Shown: positions 1-8,943, counted from the first letter of the stretch. The stretch is 64,000 nucleotides of DNA from Desulfomonile tiedjei (GCA_016212925.1 JACRDF010000048.1:1-64000); one strand, 5' to 3'. Notes: generated by a model from the letters alone, not told the origin. Numbers and translations are program-made.

Positions 1-138
1 ATATCCACAGGCCCATTGGAGGCAACCAACAACAAAATCAAAACACTGCAAAGACAAGCTTATGGATTCCGTGACCGTGAATTCTTCGTCCTCAAAATCT
101 ATGCACTACATCTGACAAAGTACGCACTTGTCGGATGA
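1..138 (+). CDS. ISL3-family transposase, C-terminal end only
   Basis: The frame is open from the first base and encodes 45 residues before TGA. The string GPLEATNNKIKTLQRQAYGF followed by RDREFF closely matches the end of the DDE domain in ISL3 (IS204/IS1001/IS1165) transposases, where a conserved Glu and Asn-Asn-Lys-Ile-Lys precede an Arg-x-Ala-Tyr-Gly-Phe segment. The window edge removes the rest, so I cannot tell whether the element is intact upstream. No terminal inverted repeat is obvious in the next 190 bases. Its position beside a chain of MITE-like repeats fits a region that has accepted mobile DNA. Confidence 0.75.
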   Translation: MSTGPLEATNNKIKTLQRQAYGFRDREFFVLKIYALHLTKYALVG

Positions 139-333
139 GCCCAGACTCGTCACGTCGAAAGGTAGCTTGACATGGGACAAGAGTAGATTTGCCCACCTTT
201 TTTCATGGCTTTTTTCTTTGGGAAGGTCCATCCCCGATGCGCGGTTCCATTCCGCCTTGATCAACGGATCATGAAAAGTAAGCAAGTGAAAAGCAGATGG
301 ACTCGAACCCCATTTTCTTGCTGGAATCCGGTT

Positions 334-522
334 TTACTGTCGCATGAAGGCTGGTACGATTGAATCGTCCAGGGTGATGACATAGGTGAACATGGCAGCC
401 AGCATCAAGCCCACGACCAGCCATAGCCGCCAGTCCTTGTGCAATTTCTTGGTGCCCGGCTCGATCGAGTGCCTTTGTGTGTGTCTGCGGGACTCTGAGT
501 ACTTACGATTGTTTCGTGCCAT
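334..522 (-). CDS. small single-pass membrane protein, unknown function
   Basis: This encodes about 62 residues. A basic, polar N-terminal half rich in Arg, Asn, Ser and His is followed by one hydrophobic segment (WLVVGLMLAAMFTYVITL) and a short tail, so it is predicted to be single-pass with its basic side in the cytoplasm. An ATG four codons further upstream (base 534) is possible, but there the AAGGA box would abut the start codon. The downstream ATG gives a more normal distance. I do not recognise a family. It lies between a transposase remnant and a repeat region, with no operon partner. Confidence 0.45.
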   Translation of the reverse strand: MARNNRKYSESRRHTQRHSIEPGTKKLHKDWRLWLVVGLMLAAMFTYVITLDDSIVPAFMRQ

Positions 523-687
523 GCGGTTGTCCATCCTTACGATCCAAATGCATTCGCTGTGCGAGCAAAGCGGTCAAAAAGCGACCCTCAGCCTACATGC
601 AAGATCTTGTTTTGTCAATTTGGGACTGCCGATCTTAGCCCCTTCCGCACCGAATTCCACGGCGAGAAGAGTTCGTTTAGGGGGGTC

Positions 688-718
688 TATAGCAGTTCTC
701 GAAGGTTTTCACGGATTG
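688..718 (+). repeat. isolated left terminus of the MITE-like family
   Basis: The sequence beginning TATAGCAGTTCTCGAAGG and continuing to CACGGATTG matches the left terminus of the complete copy at 51455, with one or two differences. No matching right end follows before the next copy. It may be a truncated element, or may form a larger composite with the end at 1072, which carries the same terminus in reverse orientation. Confidence 0.6.
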
Positions 719-960
719 CCTCCCGGGTGCCACGGACCTGGGCTCCGGCAGGTCCGTGCCGCCTTTCTTGGAAAACAGCAAGGTTGCCCCATGCATTGAA
801 CACCACATTGAAAAGTGAGCCGATGGCACGGTAAAGCTAGGAATCTTCTGAGTTGTTGTGGCGATAGAACCGGCAGGAAGCACAGACCTGGTAGGACCCA
901 GGTCCGTGGCACCCAATACAGAGGGCATCGTTTGGCAGAAGGGGCTCCTACAGTTTTTTC

Positions 961-1072
961 TATAGTGATTCTCAAAAGTTTTTTCCGAATGGAGTCGCAC
1001 TGCTGGACAAGCCAGTCCCGCGTTGGCGGGACACCCCAATTCAATCCATGATTACTTTCGAGAACCGGTATA
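961..1072 (-). repeat. MITE-like element, complete copy (about 112 bp)
   Basis: It begins TATAGTGATTCTCAAAAGTT and ends with AGAACCGGTATA preceded by GATTACTTTCG, giving imperfect terminal inverted repeats. The core holds GCACTGCTGGACAAGCCAG and a CCCGCGTTGGCGGG hairpin. Ends and core recur at 51455-51557 and 58326-58460 in the opposite orientation. There is no coding capacity. The TATA at each tip suggests TA target duplication, as for IS630/mariner-type elements (inference). Confidence 0.7.
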
Positions 1073-1094
1073 AATCTATTTGCGGGACGGCACA

Positions 1095-2789
1095 CTAAAG
1101 ATCCAGCCCAAGCGTCCCTCCGGGATTCATAATACTGTTCGGATCGAAATGTCGTTTGAGGGCTCGCAAGACTTCCATCTGGACCGATCCAATATGCCGC
1201 TCCATCCACGGAGCCATCATTTTGCCCACGCCATGATGATGGCTCAAGGAGCCACCGTGCTCCTCGATCCGGTCGATGATGGCACGGTGGAATTTCCGGT
1301 AATCCGCGAGGTCCTTGGTTCTTGTTATGAAGATGAAATATAGATTTGTTCCCTGCGGATAAAAGTGAGACGCATGCGTCATGCAAATGGTGTGAGGCCG
1401 GCTCTTCAGAAATGCCGTGACGCCGCCCCAGACTGTGCGGATGGCGTCCCAACTAACCGAAGTCTCGAGCGTGTCGATAATGACACCGTAATCATTCAGG
1501 TCTTCGCGCATGTACGGATCGGTATACCTGCCATGTTCCCAGCGGCTTACCGGATAGCCCGTCAAATACATTGCCCCACGAGCACGGCATATTCTGCGAA
1601 CGTTGCGTTTCACATTTTTCGCGAAGCCCCTTTCACCCACGCTGCGTCCGATGCACAAGCACCGTTTGGAAGGTTCCAGGCCGCGGTAACGCATAATTCT
1701 GTCCACGATCGAACCGTCTATGCCGTACAGCTTCAAGGCCACTTCGGTCTCTTCCGGATCTGAGACCCTGAACATTGCGGGCAGGCCGAATTCCGCCTGG
1801 CTGATCTCCCGCGCGGCATCCAGAGCGGCGTCCCAGGTGGGAAACATGAATCCGAAATTCTGATAGTTTTCGGGGCAGCGCCTGAAAAATCTTATAGTAG
1901 CGCCGACCAGCACTCCGAAAGCTCCTTCGCTCCCCTTCATGATGTCGTTTACCTTAGGTCCCGTGGCCGCGGCGGGATAATCTGCGGTCTTGAAGGTGCC
2001 CACCGGCGTCACATATTCCTGGCTGACCACCAGATCGCATGCATCCCCGTAATAGGATGATTCCTGGCCGGAGCCGAGCGTCACGATCCAGCCGCCGACC
2101 GTCGAATATTCGAACGATTGAGGAAAGTGGCCGCCGGTGTATCTTCTGCGAGCCTTGAACAGCTCCGGCGCGTTGTTGAGGGCCTTTTCGTACTCCGGCC
2201 CCATGATACCCGGCTCCACGGTGATAGTCTGGTTGGTCTCGTTGAAGTCGAGCACCCGGTTCATGTGAGTGCTCATCACCAGAGTAATCCCGCCTCTTGT
2301 GGGACGCAGTCCGAGCGTCACCGAAGAACCGCCGCCATATACATACACGGGAATCCTTTGCTGGTTGCAGTATTCCACCACACGCATGACATCGTGTTTG
2401 TCGCGGGGATGGACCACCAGGTCCGCCACGGGGCCCACTTCCCCTTCCCTGAGCATCATTGCCTCTTCCGTGGTCTTGCCCAAAGCAAACCTGGCACGTG
2501 CAAAATCATCTTGATCGACATTTTCCTCGCCCACCAGGTCCCGAAAGATCTCTATTTGTGAGCTGGAAAGGATCACGGGCCGGCTGACCCGAACTTCTTC
2601 ATCGCCTGTGTTCGTCTTATGCGTGAAGTCCCCGTCCGTCATGTTGAGCTTTTCCTTCAAGAGCCTATACAACCTGACGTTCGGGTGCTTGAAACCTTGA
2701 GGATCTCCCCACTTGAATATGGAACGATAGGTTCTATCTTTTGGAGGCTCGCCAGTCCAGTCGGGATAGAAAGCGTCCTCGTGCTTCAT
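1095..2789 (-). CDS. FAD-binding oxidase, alkyldihydroxyacetonephosphate synthase-like
   Basis: A 564-residue FAD-linked enzyme of the VAO/AGPS superfamily. The FAD pyrophosphate loop is visible near residues 125-165 (VVHPRDKHDVMRVVEYC, then VYVYGGGSSVTLG), with a second FAD segment containing GGHFPQSFEYSTVGGWI. The C-terminal part has the poly-His motif SLSHHHGVGK typical of AGPS, and DPYMRE upstream resembles the AGPS substrate Arg region. AGPS replaces the acyl chain of acyl-DHAP with a fatty alcohol to make ether lipids. Other homologues oxidise 2-hydroxy acids, so the exact reaction is uncertain. The start codon directly abuts the kinase stop, and AGGAG sits 6 bases upstream, which implies translational coupling. 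With GlpD and the FGGY kinase it forms a minus-strand operon. Confidence 0.8.
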   Translation of the reverse strand: MKHEDAFYPDWTGEPPKDRTYRSIFKWGDPQGFKHPNVRLYRLLKEKLNMTDGDFTHKTNTGDEEVRVSRPVILSSSQIEIFRDLVGEENVDQDDFARARFALGKTTEEAMMLREGEVGPVADLVVHPRDKHDVMRVVEYCNQQRIPVYVYGGGSSVTLGLRPTRGGITLVMSTHMNRVLDFNETNQTITVEPGIMGPEYEKALNNAPELFKARRRYTGGHFPQSFEYSTVGGWIVTLGSGQESSYYGDACDLVVSQEYVTPVGTFKTADYPAAATGPKVNDIMKGSEGAFGVLVGATIRFFRRCPENYQNFGFMFPTWDAALDAAREISQAEFGLPAMFRVSDPEETEVALKLYGIDGSIVDRIMRYRGLEPSKRCLCIGRSVGERGFAKNVKRNVRRICRARGAMYLTGYPVSRWEHGRYTDPYMREDLNDYGVIIDTLETSVSWDAIRTVWGGVTAFLKSRPHTICMTHASHFYPQGTNLYFIFITRTKDLADYRKFHRAIIDRIEEHGGSLSHHHGVGKMMAPWMERHIGSVQMEVLRALKRHFDPNSIMNPGGTLGLDL

Positions 2790-4364
2790 CTATGCTCCTC
2801 TCTTGGTTTCTGCGATTTTCTCAGGGTACCCGGTGATTTCGCGAATCTGTTCATATAGAGGTTGGAGCGACTGGTACATCTTCCTGTACACACGGTGATA
2901 CAGTTCGCGGTAGATTGCCGCGTTCTGAGGGTTCGGTTCGAAGGTCTTTTCGTATTTCACCATTCCCCGAATTGCCGCGTCAAAGGACGGATGAATGCCG
3001 AGCCCCACGCTAGTCGTAATCGCGGCCCCCAAGCCCGCGGTCTCATGGGTTGCACCCCGCAACAGCGGCAGATCAAAGATGTCCGCGGTTATACTGCATA
3101 TTTCATTACTCTGCGAAGCGCCGCCTGAAACCGTGACCCTTTCCGCGGTGAACTTGCCGGCTCGTTCCATCTGATGCAGACCTTCCAGCAGAGCGTACCC
3201 GAGCCCTTCGATGACCGCTCGGTACACATGCGGTTTCCTGTGGACATCACCGAAGCCGATCATGGCCCCTTTTGCCTCCGAGTGTTTCAGGCCCGGGCCC
3301 CAATAGGGTTGCACGAGCAGCCCTGCAGAGCCTGCCGGGACCTGCCGGAGGAGGTCGTCAAGCACCTGTTCCGGTGCCACACCGCGATCGTGTGCTTCCA
3401 GCACCTCTTTATGCGCGAACTCGTTCTTGAACCAGGTGATCATCCAGTAACCCCTGAAGATTTCCACTTCCGGGTTGTAGTGGCCTGCAATGAGAGCAGG
3501 GTAAGGAGGCATGAAGCGAATGGGCTCAAAATACTTCTTGGTCGTGGTTTGCACCGTAGCTGTGGTGCCGAAGCTCAAGCTGGCGGATTCTTCGTTTACA
3601 ACACCCATGCCGATGGTTTCGCAACCCTTGTCCGACCCGCAGGCAATCACGGGTATCCCCTCGGGGATGCCGGTTTCTCTGGCAGCCTCCGGACAGACCA
3701 GGCCGATCCGGTCTCCGGGCGCCACAACCTCAGGCAGCTTGGTACGCTCCACGGGAAAGAGTTTGCTGGCGAGTTCCCATTTCGAGGCCCATCGGAACTT
3801 CTTGTAGTTGAAAGGAATATGGCCGATTTGAGAGGCAACGGAGTCTTTGAATTCGCCGGTCAACTTGAAGTTCAAGAAGCCTGAAACTTGAAGATATTTG
3901 TGTGTTCTGTCCCATATTTCCGGCTCGTTTTGTCTGATCCAGTTGCACTTTCCATCAGCCTGAAGCTTGCCGATCGCCTCAGCCATTCGTACGGCCCGGT
4001 AAGCCAATCTCATGGGCGCCCACGGATGATAAACGCTGCCGGCCTTACGTTGATCAAGCCAGGTGATCACGGGACGCAAAGGGACGCCCTTTTCATCCAC
4101 GTTTACCATGCTGTCCCTCTGGGTCGTGATCCCGACCCCGCCAATACGTTCGAAGAGGCCGGGCGCTCGCGACTTCAAGGTTTGGCACGTCTCACAGAGG
4201 CTGCGCCAGAACAGATTGGGATCTTGTTCGGCCCACCCGGGTTTGGTCCTGAAATGCGGCTCGTACTCGACCCCGGCCCTGTCCAGAAGGTCCCCCTTAG
4301 CAGTGAAGAGCAAGGCCCGCAAACTCTGGGTCCCGCAATCAATGGCAAGTATAACGTCGGCCAT
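2790..4364 (-). CDS. FGGY-family carbohydrate/glycerol kinase
   Basis: A 524-residue two-domain sugar kinase. The N terminus has the phosphate-1 motif IDCGTQSLRALLF, the middle has the ITTQRDSMVNVD and VITWLDQR substrate and catalytic segments, and the C-terminal domain has VTVSGGASQSNEI for adenosine binding. The length is normal for FGGY kinases (about 500). It would phosphorylate a polyol or ketose with ATP in the cytosol. Its position between GlpD and an AGPS-like enzyme favours glycerol or a related triol, but it is not a textbook GlpK and the substrate remains inferred. The ATG follows AGGA. The 235-base gap to glpD contains a strong hairpin repeat. Confidence 0.85.
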   Translation of the reverse strand: MADVILAIDCGTQSLRALLFTAKGDLLDRAGVEYEPHFRTKPGWAEQDPNLFWRSLCETCQTLKSRAPGLFERIGGVGITTQRDSMVNVDEKGVPLRPVITWLDQRKAGSVYHPWAPMRLAYRAVRMAEAIGKLQADGKCNWIRQNEPEIWDRTHKYLQVSGFLNFKLTGEFKDSVASQIGHIPFNYKKFRWASKWELASKLFPVERTKLPEVVAPGDRIGLVCPEAARETGIPEGIPVIACGSDKGCETIGMGVVNEESASLSFGTTATVQTTTKKYFEPIRFMPPYPALIAGHYNPEVEIFRGYWMITWFKNEFAHKEVLEAHDRGVAPEQVLDDLLRQVPAGSAGLLVQPYWGPGLKHSEAKGAMIGFGDVHRKPHVYRAVIEGLGYALLEGLHQMERAGKFTAERVTVSGGASQSNEICSITADIFDLPLLRGATHETAGLGAAITTSVGLGIHPSFDAAIRGMVKYEKTFEPNPQNAAIYRELYHRVYRKMYQSLQPLYEQIREITGYPEKIAETKRGA

Positions 4365-4498
4365 AATTCCTGCCCTTCCTCTCTTTGGCGATGCCTCGAA
4401 TCCGGCTCACGCACAGCAAACGATTCTCGCGCGCAACCTACGCGTGAGTCTCTCGAAGCGTAAACGTTCAGCGGGACAATGCGTTACTGGGCCGGAAC

Positions 4499-4560
4499 GT
4501 AGGGGCGAGGCACGCCTCGCCCGAGGGCGATCCCGCGACGACGCGGGATGTCGCCCCTAC
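4499..4560. repeat. intergenic hairpin repeat, GTAGGGGCGA type
   Basis: The outer arms GTAGGGGCGA and TCGCCCCTAC enclose two smaller inverted repeats (GGCGAGGCACGCCTCGCC and ATCCCGCG-ACG-CGCGGGAT). Related GGGGCG-hairpins occur at 24573-24630 and 24755-24895. It lies between glpD and the kinase gene in the same operon, so it may attenuate transcription or stabilise mRNA ends, or may simply be an inserted repeat. Confidence 0.7.
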
Positions 4561-4599
4561 AGTAAAACTCCGTTGGCCAGGTTATCAGATGTAATGACA

Positions 4600-6201
4600 C
4601 TAATCCCGGTGATCTGCTATCTCAGTGGAACCATTCGGCCCATCTTTTTCGGCCGGTACTCCATAAGCCTGCTTCCAGTGCCGCTGGTACTTACTTATCT
4701 CGTCGTCCCAGCGGTTCGTGTCCCACGGGAGCCACGGTCCACAAAGAGCCCTGATTCGTTCCATAAACTCCCAGCCGCCCCGCGGTGTTAAGAGGCCGAT
4801 GCGCACACGCCTGAGCAGCAGGTCGGAAAGATGACGCACCTGCTCGAATCTCGCTGCGAAGGGCAGTTCAGCCCACACGGTATGGGAGTGGGGAATAACG
4901 GACAGGTCTTCGGGTTTCGCCATTTCCAGCAAATCCGGCGCGTCCATTCCATATCTCCCAATCAGCCGGACCCTGACGGCATCAGGGAGCGGTCCAGCCG
5001 CGGCGGGCAGTTCAGTGGGGCTCGTAAAAAGCGGTCTGCTCTGTGCACGGCCTGTGACGCCTTTCAGGAAAGGCCTTGCAGCAGCAAGCGCATCGCCGGC
5101 CAGACGGTAAAAGGTAGTAAGCTTTCCGCCTGTTACCGTCACCAACCCCTTGTCCACCCAAACTACGTGCTCGCGCGATTCCTTGGACGCGGCGAGCTTG
5201 CCCTCACTGAGCACCGGCCTTATCCCGGCAAAAGTAGACAGGCATTCCGCGGCGGAGATCTTGAGAGACGGGAAAAAGGCCCGCAGTCCCTCCATAAGAT
5301 ACGAAGCTTCGTCAATGGTGATGGAAGGCTCCAGAGACAGGTCCTCCCCGTGATCTAAGTCCGTGGTTCCGAATAGAACCGCTCCTTCCCAGGGTAGAAC
5401 ATATACCGGCCGCCGGTCCGCGGGATGCATCAGCCCAATGGCGCGATCAACAGGCAGGGCAGAGACGGGAAAGACAAGGTGGCTTCCCCGCAAAGGCCGG
5501 AGATGCTTCCCCGGTTCGGGAGAGCGGTGCAATCGCTCGGCCCACGCGCCCGTAGCATTGACCACGGCTCGGGCAGAGACCTCCCGAGTACGGTGTGTCT
5601 CCGTGTCTTCCAAGGTGACCCCAACAACACGGCCACGGCCATCGCGCGTCAATTCCACTACAGATGTATAGTTCATGACGCACGCGCCCGATCTCACAGA
5701 TTCGCGTATGATCCGCAACACCAGCCTGGCATCGTCTACCTGCGCGTCCATGAAACGGAATCCGCCTCGCAGGCCGTCCTGCTTGATATGCCGCAGCGAC
5801 GAGGCGATCTCTCCGGCTGACAAGAATCCGTGCCGTATTTTGCCCGCCATCAAGTCGTACATCACAAGGGCCGCTTTCAGGGCCATCTTTCCTGGCCCCG
5901 CGCCTTGGTACAGGGGCATCAGGAATTCGAGCGGCTCGACCAGACCCGGGGCCTCCCTGAGCAGGCGTTCACGATCCTTTACCGATTCCCAGGTCAACCA
6001 GACCCGTCCGTCCTTGAGGTATCGCAGACCGCCGTGAACCAACTTGGCAGATCGACTCGATGTGCCCCAAGCAAAATCGTTCTGCTCGACAAGCAGGGTT
6101 TTCAGGCCCAGCCGTGTTGCCTCCCATAGAACGCCCGCTCCGGTGATCCCGCCCCCGATCACTATTAAGTCCCAATCTTTGCCTATATCTTCCACGTGCA
6201 T
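4600..6201 (-). CDS. glpD: FAD-dependent glycerol-3-phosphate dehydrogenase
   Basis: A 533-residue protein from the chosen ATG. The N-terminal dinucleotide fold is clear (WDLIVIGGGITGAGVLWEA), followed by the family segment GTSSRSAKLVHGGLRYL and the C-terminal signature TVTGGKLTTFYRLAGDA. GlpD oxidises glycerol-3-phosphate to dihydroxyacetone phosphate at the membrane and passes electrons to quinone. A frame extension upstream of this ATG (to base 6261) looks non-native, because GGAGGGGG lies about 8 bases before the chosen ATG and the extension is Gly-rich and unlike the family. It is the first gene of the operon with the FGGY kinase and AGPS-like enzyme, and is divergent from the TetR gene. 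Confidence 0.9.
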   Translation of the reverse strand: MHVEDIGKDWDLIVIGGGITGAGVLWEATRLGLKTLLVEQNDFAWGTSSRSAKLVHGGLRYLKDGRVWLTWESVKDRERLLREAPGLVEPLEFLMPLYQGAGPGKMALKAALVMYDLMAGKIRHGFLSAGEIASSLRHIKQDGLRGGFRFMDAQVDDARLVLRIIRESVRSGACVMNYTSVVELTRDGRGRVVGVTLEDTETHRTREVSARAVVNATGAWAERLHRSPEPGKHLRPLRGSHLVFPVSALPVDRAIGLMHPADRRPVYVLPWEGAVLFGTTDLDHGEDLSLEPSITIDEASYLMEGLRAFFPSLKISAAECLSTFAGIRPVLSEGKLAASKESREHVVWVDKGLVTVTGGKLTTFYRLAGDALAAARPFLKGVTGRAQSRPLFTSPTELPAAAGPLPDAVRVRLIGRYGMDAPDLLEMAKPEDLSVIPHSHTVWAELPFAARFEQVRHLSDLLLRRVRIGLLTPRGGWEFMERIRALCGPWLPWDTNRWDDEISKYQRHWKQAYGVPAEKDGPNGSTEIADHRD

Positions 6202-6650
6202 CGAAAATCCCCCTCCGACCACCCCGCGACGCATCGGCAGCACCCCTGACCAGCCGCCCAAAGGAACGAAATCGAGGACGACTTCCCAGACTCCAAAGCG
6301 GCTCGTGGTCAGTCCTCAGTCTTCCGGATTATCGTCTCGGTAAGGCAGGTCGGTTTCGTCCCGAGCATATGTCCATCCGCCAACCAATGTAAACGATAAT
6401 TGAGGGCTGTGTCTGCAAAACCCTTCTATGTAGCAGGGCAAACACGGGGCCTCACATCACACTCTCTGATGACGTACGTGGGGGAAGGCGGAATCCCTGG
6501 CTCTGAAGGGGCACGGATGGCATTGCCCTTCGTAAGGCACGGGTACACCTTCTCGCATTTTTTTCTTGACAAGGGGTCCGCTTGTCGGCGAGAATAAAAA
6601 AAGACCGGCTGGCCGGTTTCTTTTTCAAAAACCCCCTCAAGGCAGCCCCA
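6202..6650. other. divergent intergenic region between glpD and the TetR gene
   Basis: About 450 bases with no credible gene. It should hold the glpD promoter on the minus strand and the TetR promoter on the plus strand. The only clear element is the palindrome overlapping a TTGACA box at 6566-6586, listed separately. Confidence 0.6.
6566..6586 (+). promoter_or_regulatory. candidate TetR operator overlapping a -35 box
   Basis: TTGACA at 6566-6571 matches the -35 consensus. Overlapping it is a 19-base near-perfect palindrome, GACAAGGGGTCCGCTTGTC (6568-6586). The outer six bases of each arm pair exactly and two more pairs match inside. An AT-rich stretch (GAATAAAAAA) follows. The regulator start lies about 65 bases downstream, which is the arrangement expected for an autorepressed TetR gene. 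Binding itself is inferred. Confidence 0.55.
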
Positions 6651-7292
6651 ATGGAAAAAAGAGTCAAGAAATCTACCGACAAAGAATTCGATAAGAAATG
6701 TCTTATCGGAAGAGCGGCTGCAACGCTATTCGATGAAAAGGGATACTTGGAAACAAGTCTGAAAGATATTTCCCTTGCCGCGAATTTGAGCAAGGGAGGT
6801 ATTTACCACTATTTCTCGAGTAAGCACGAAATCCTTTACTTCGTTTTAGACAACTATATGGATCTCCTTGCAGGGGGGTTGGAGGAAGACTTGAAAGAGA
6901 TTTCCGACAATTCTTCAAAGATCCGACACATTATTTTCCGGCATCTGAATCTTTACAATACAAAGGTTCCCGAGGCCAAAGCGCTCCTCATTGATTCGCG
7001 CAACCTGCCTGCACAATATTTCAGAGCCATTGCCGCAAAAGAAAAAAAATACGCCCAAGTCTTGACTGATGTCCTTTCAGATTTTCTGAATGGGAGTGTT
7101 TCGAAGGATAAGTTAAAAGCCGTTACCTTCTCCTTATTCGGGATGTGCAACTCAATCATGTACTGGTACGACTCTGAAGGACCTGTCACACTCAAAGAGC
7201 TATCTCAGATCTGCTACGACCTCTTCATGAACGGAATAGGTTCCTACAAACAGGAATCATCAGATGCCCAGGGGAGTTCTGCAAAGCAATAA
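6651..7292 (+). CDS. TetR/AcrR-family transcriptional regulator
   Basis: A 213-residue one-component regulator from the ATG at 6651. The N-terminal helix-turn-helix is typical (AAATLFDEKGYLETSLKDIS, then LSKGGIYHYFSSKHEILY). The C-terminal two thirds is the helical ligand-binding and dimer domain. Reading from an upstream start at 6582 would add 23 basic residues that the family lacks and would begin inside the promoter, so I reject that start. TetR proteins next to acyl-CoA catabolic clusters usually bind acyl-CoA or organic-acid ligands. The first gene downstream in the same orientation is E1 alpha, about 690 bases away. The palindrome at 6568-6586 suggests autorepression. Confidence 0.85.
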   Translation: MEKRVKKSTDKEFDKKCLIGRAAATLFDEKGYLETSLKDISLAANLSKGGIYHYFSSKHEILYFVLDNYMDLLAGGLEEDLKEISDNSSKIRHIIFRHLNLYNTKVPEAKALLIDSRNLPAQYFRAIAAKEKKYAQVLTDVLSDFLNGSVSKDKLKAVTFSLFGMCNSIMYWYDSEGPVTLKELSQICYDLFMNGIGSYKQESSDAQGSSAKQ

Positions 7293-7986
7293 CCCTTGCT
7301 TGCAGTTTTCTTGAGAGAAAAATCGCTCTACACGGAGCACTGGAAAGAAGATATCCCGGCGCAACTCAACGGATGATTTACAGACGAGGCATGCACCAGC
7401 CTGCCCTTTTGGCCTGCACGCCTCGACCGAGACCGTCGTGCTCACCTGGTATCCGAAGGCGCTGAACTAACTGCTCGCTCCTTTCGTGGAACCGGGTATT
7501 GGCCTGTCGTAATCCACTAGGATTACTTGCCGGGCTCCAGCGGCATTCCACCGGCCGGACCATGAAACTCCGGTCGCGCTGGATTCGCTACCGGAGTCCA
7601 CTGGGAACGAAGCGACAGTAACAGTTTTGACGTTGTTTTTGTCAGCTGAGATTTGCCGAGTTAACCTCAAACTACCCGGACATCTATGAGCCAATTAGGC
7701 CATTATATCAATATGATGGTCAATCGGTTAGGGCACGAAGTGTTTGCCATAATAACCCTGGTGACAGGAACCCCACAAACAGCCTTCAACTGGTTACCAA
7801 ATTTTGCAGGCATCTCCAGTCAACCGCTACTGTCCTTTGTTTCGGTTTGTGGTTCATTAATAGCCCTCCTCCACACATGATCTTTCAAGGCTTTAGTCAC
7901 CCTGCCACGGACATCGCTAAGGATTTTGTGGCCTCTCAATACTGTTTTCATTTGTAGAATAACTTTTGTGCATAGGAGATTCAAGT
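7293..7986. other. long leader/intergenic region before the dehydrogenase genes
   Basis: Nearly 700 bases with no convincing gene. Short frames (for example 64 codons at 7686) have no ribosome site or recognisable sequence. It presumably holds the promoter for the dehydrogenase operon. I looked for a sigma-54 -24/-12 site, common before acetoin operons, and did not find a convincing match. I see no repeat family member here. Confidence 0.5.
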
Positions 7987-8943
7987 ATGGCCGACAAAGA
8001 AACACTCTTAGAGCTTCTTTACCTGATGCTGAAGGTCAGACGGGTCGAGGAATGTCTCCTCGACGTGTTCGCGCAGGGAAAGATACCCGGGTTCATACAT
8101 GTAGGCATTGGGCAGGAGGCTGTGGCCGCGGGAGTTTGTTCTTGTTTGAAACCGGATGACTTCATTTTTACCACGCACAGAGGTCATGGGCAGGCTTTGG
8201 CCAAAGGGATTGAGCTAAACCGTTTCATGGCGGAAATCTACGGCCGAAAGGACGGCTTCTGTAAAGGGAAGGCCGGTTCCATGCACGTGGCTTCCAAGGA
8301 AGCGGGCGTTGCAGGTTCGAATGGGATCGTAGGTGCAGGCCTTCCGATCTCTCTCGGGACCGCGTTTGCATCCCAGTACAGGGACGAGAATGCGGTTACC
8401 GTCTGCTTCTTTGGTGATGGAGCTTCTAATCAAGGGACTTTTCACGAATCCTTGAACTTGGCCGCTCTGTGGAACCTTCCGGTTATCTTTTGTTGTGAAA
8501 ACAACGGGTGGGCCCAATTTACCCCTCAAAAGGTCTATATGAAGCTGGAAAACATCAGTAAACGGGCGGAATCCTATGGAATGGCCGGGGTAACCGTTGA
8601 CGGAGACGACGTAATTAAAGTCCGTGAAGAAGCGGAAAAAGCGGTGTCCAAGGCCCGGAAGGGCGAAGGTCCTACGCTACTGGAGTGCAAGACCCACCGT
8701 TGGTTCGGCCACTACGCGGGAGACCCTCAGAAATATCGGTCCCCAACGGAAGTTGAAAGCACTCGAGAGTTTGATCCAATTGTGAAGTTTGAGGAGTTCT
8801 TGCTCAAATCCAAATTTATCGACCAGGCACACGTCGATACCTTGGAAGCAAAGATCAAATCGGAAATTCAAGGAGCCATCGACTTTGCGGAGAGCAGCCC
8901 GATTGCGGGCCCCGAAGAACTCTTTACCGACGTATATGCCTAA
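7987..8943 (+). CDS. acoA: 2-oxoacid/acetoin dehydrogenase E1, alpha subunit
   Basis: A 318-residue thiamine-diphosphate enzyme subunit. The TPP motif GDGASNQGTFHESLNLAALW...NN is clear (the GDG..NN signature), preceded by HRGHGQALAKG and GKAGSMHVAS, which are typical of the E1 alpha family including AcoA and PdhA. With the beta subunit it decarboxylates or cleaves the substrate and transfers the acyl group to lipoate on E2. The ATG at 7987 is chosen because AGGAGA lies 8 bases upstream. A start at 7966 would lie before that site. It is followed after 22 bases by E1 beta. AcoA versus pyruvate or branched-chain E1 cannot be settled by eye. Confidence 0.85.
   Translation: MADKETLLELLYLMLKVRRVEECLLDVFAQGKIPGFIHVGIGQEAVAAGVCSCLKPDDFIFTTHRGHGQALAKGIELNRFMAEIYGRKDGFCKGKAGSMHVASKEAGVAGSNGIVGAGLPISLGTAFASQYRDENAVTVCFFGDGASNQGTFHESLNLAALWNLPVIFCCENNGWAQFTPQKVYMKLENISKRAESYGMAGVTVDGDDVIKVREEAEKAVSKARKGEGPTLLECKTHRWFGHYAGDPQKYRSPTEVESTREFDPIVKFEEFLLKSKFIDQAHVDTLEAKIKSEIQGAIDFAESSPIAGPEELFTDVYA

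Larger units (their letters stand above)
535..1094. other. non-coding stretch with MITE-like repeats
   Basis: I see no credible gene. Overlapping reading frames here have no recognisable domain and change frame across repeat arms. The stretch contains one isolated repeat terminus (from 688), two related short hairpin motifs containing ACCTGG/CAGGTC (about 720-760 and 880-912), and one complete MITE-like element at 961-1072. Confidence 0.6.

Noticed and set aside
285-334. A T-arm-like string (GGTTCGAGTCCAT on the minus strand) suggesting a tRNA
   Set aside because: No matching acceptor, D-arm or anticodon arm can be placed in the preceding 75 bases, which run into the small gene. It could be a chance match or a tRNA fragment.
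386-1452. Several overlapping frames on both strands in the first 1.5 kb
   Set aside because: They run through repeat arms or antisense to the AGPS-like gene, lack ribosome sites and have no recognisable sequence.
7686-7880. A 64-codon frame in the long gap before the dehydrogenase genes
   Set aside because: No ribosome site, no family resemblance and no supporting codon pattern.
7880-7975. Possible sigma-54 promoter before E1 alpha
   Set aside because: GTGGCCTCTCAATACTG lacks the GG/GC pair at the right spacing, so I could not support it.
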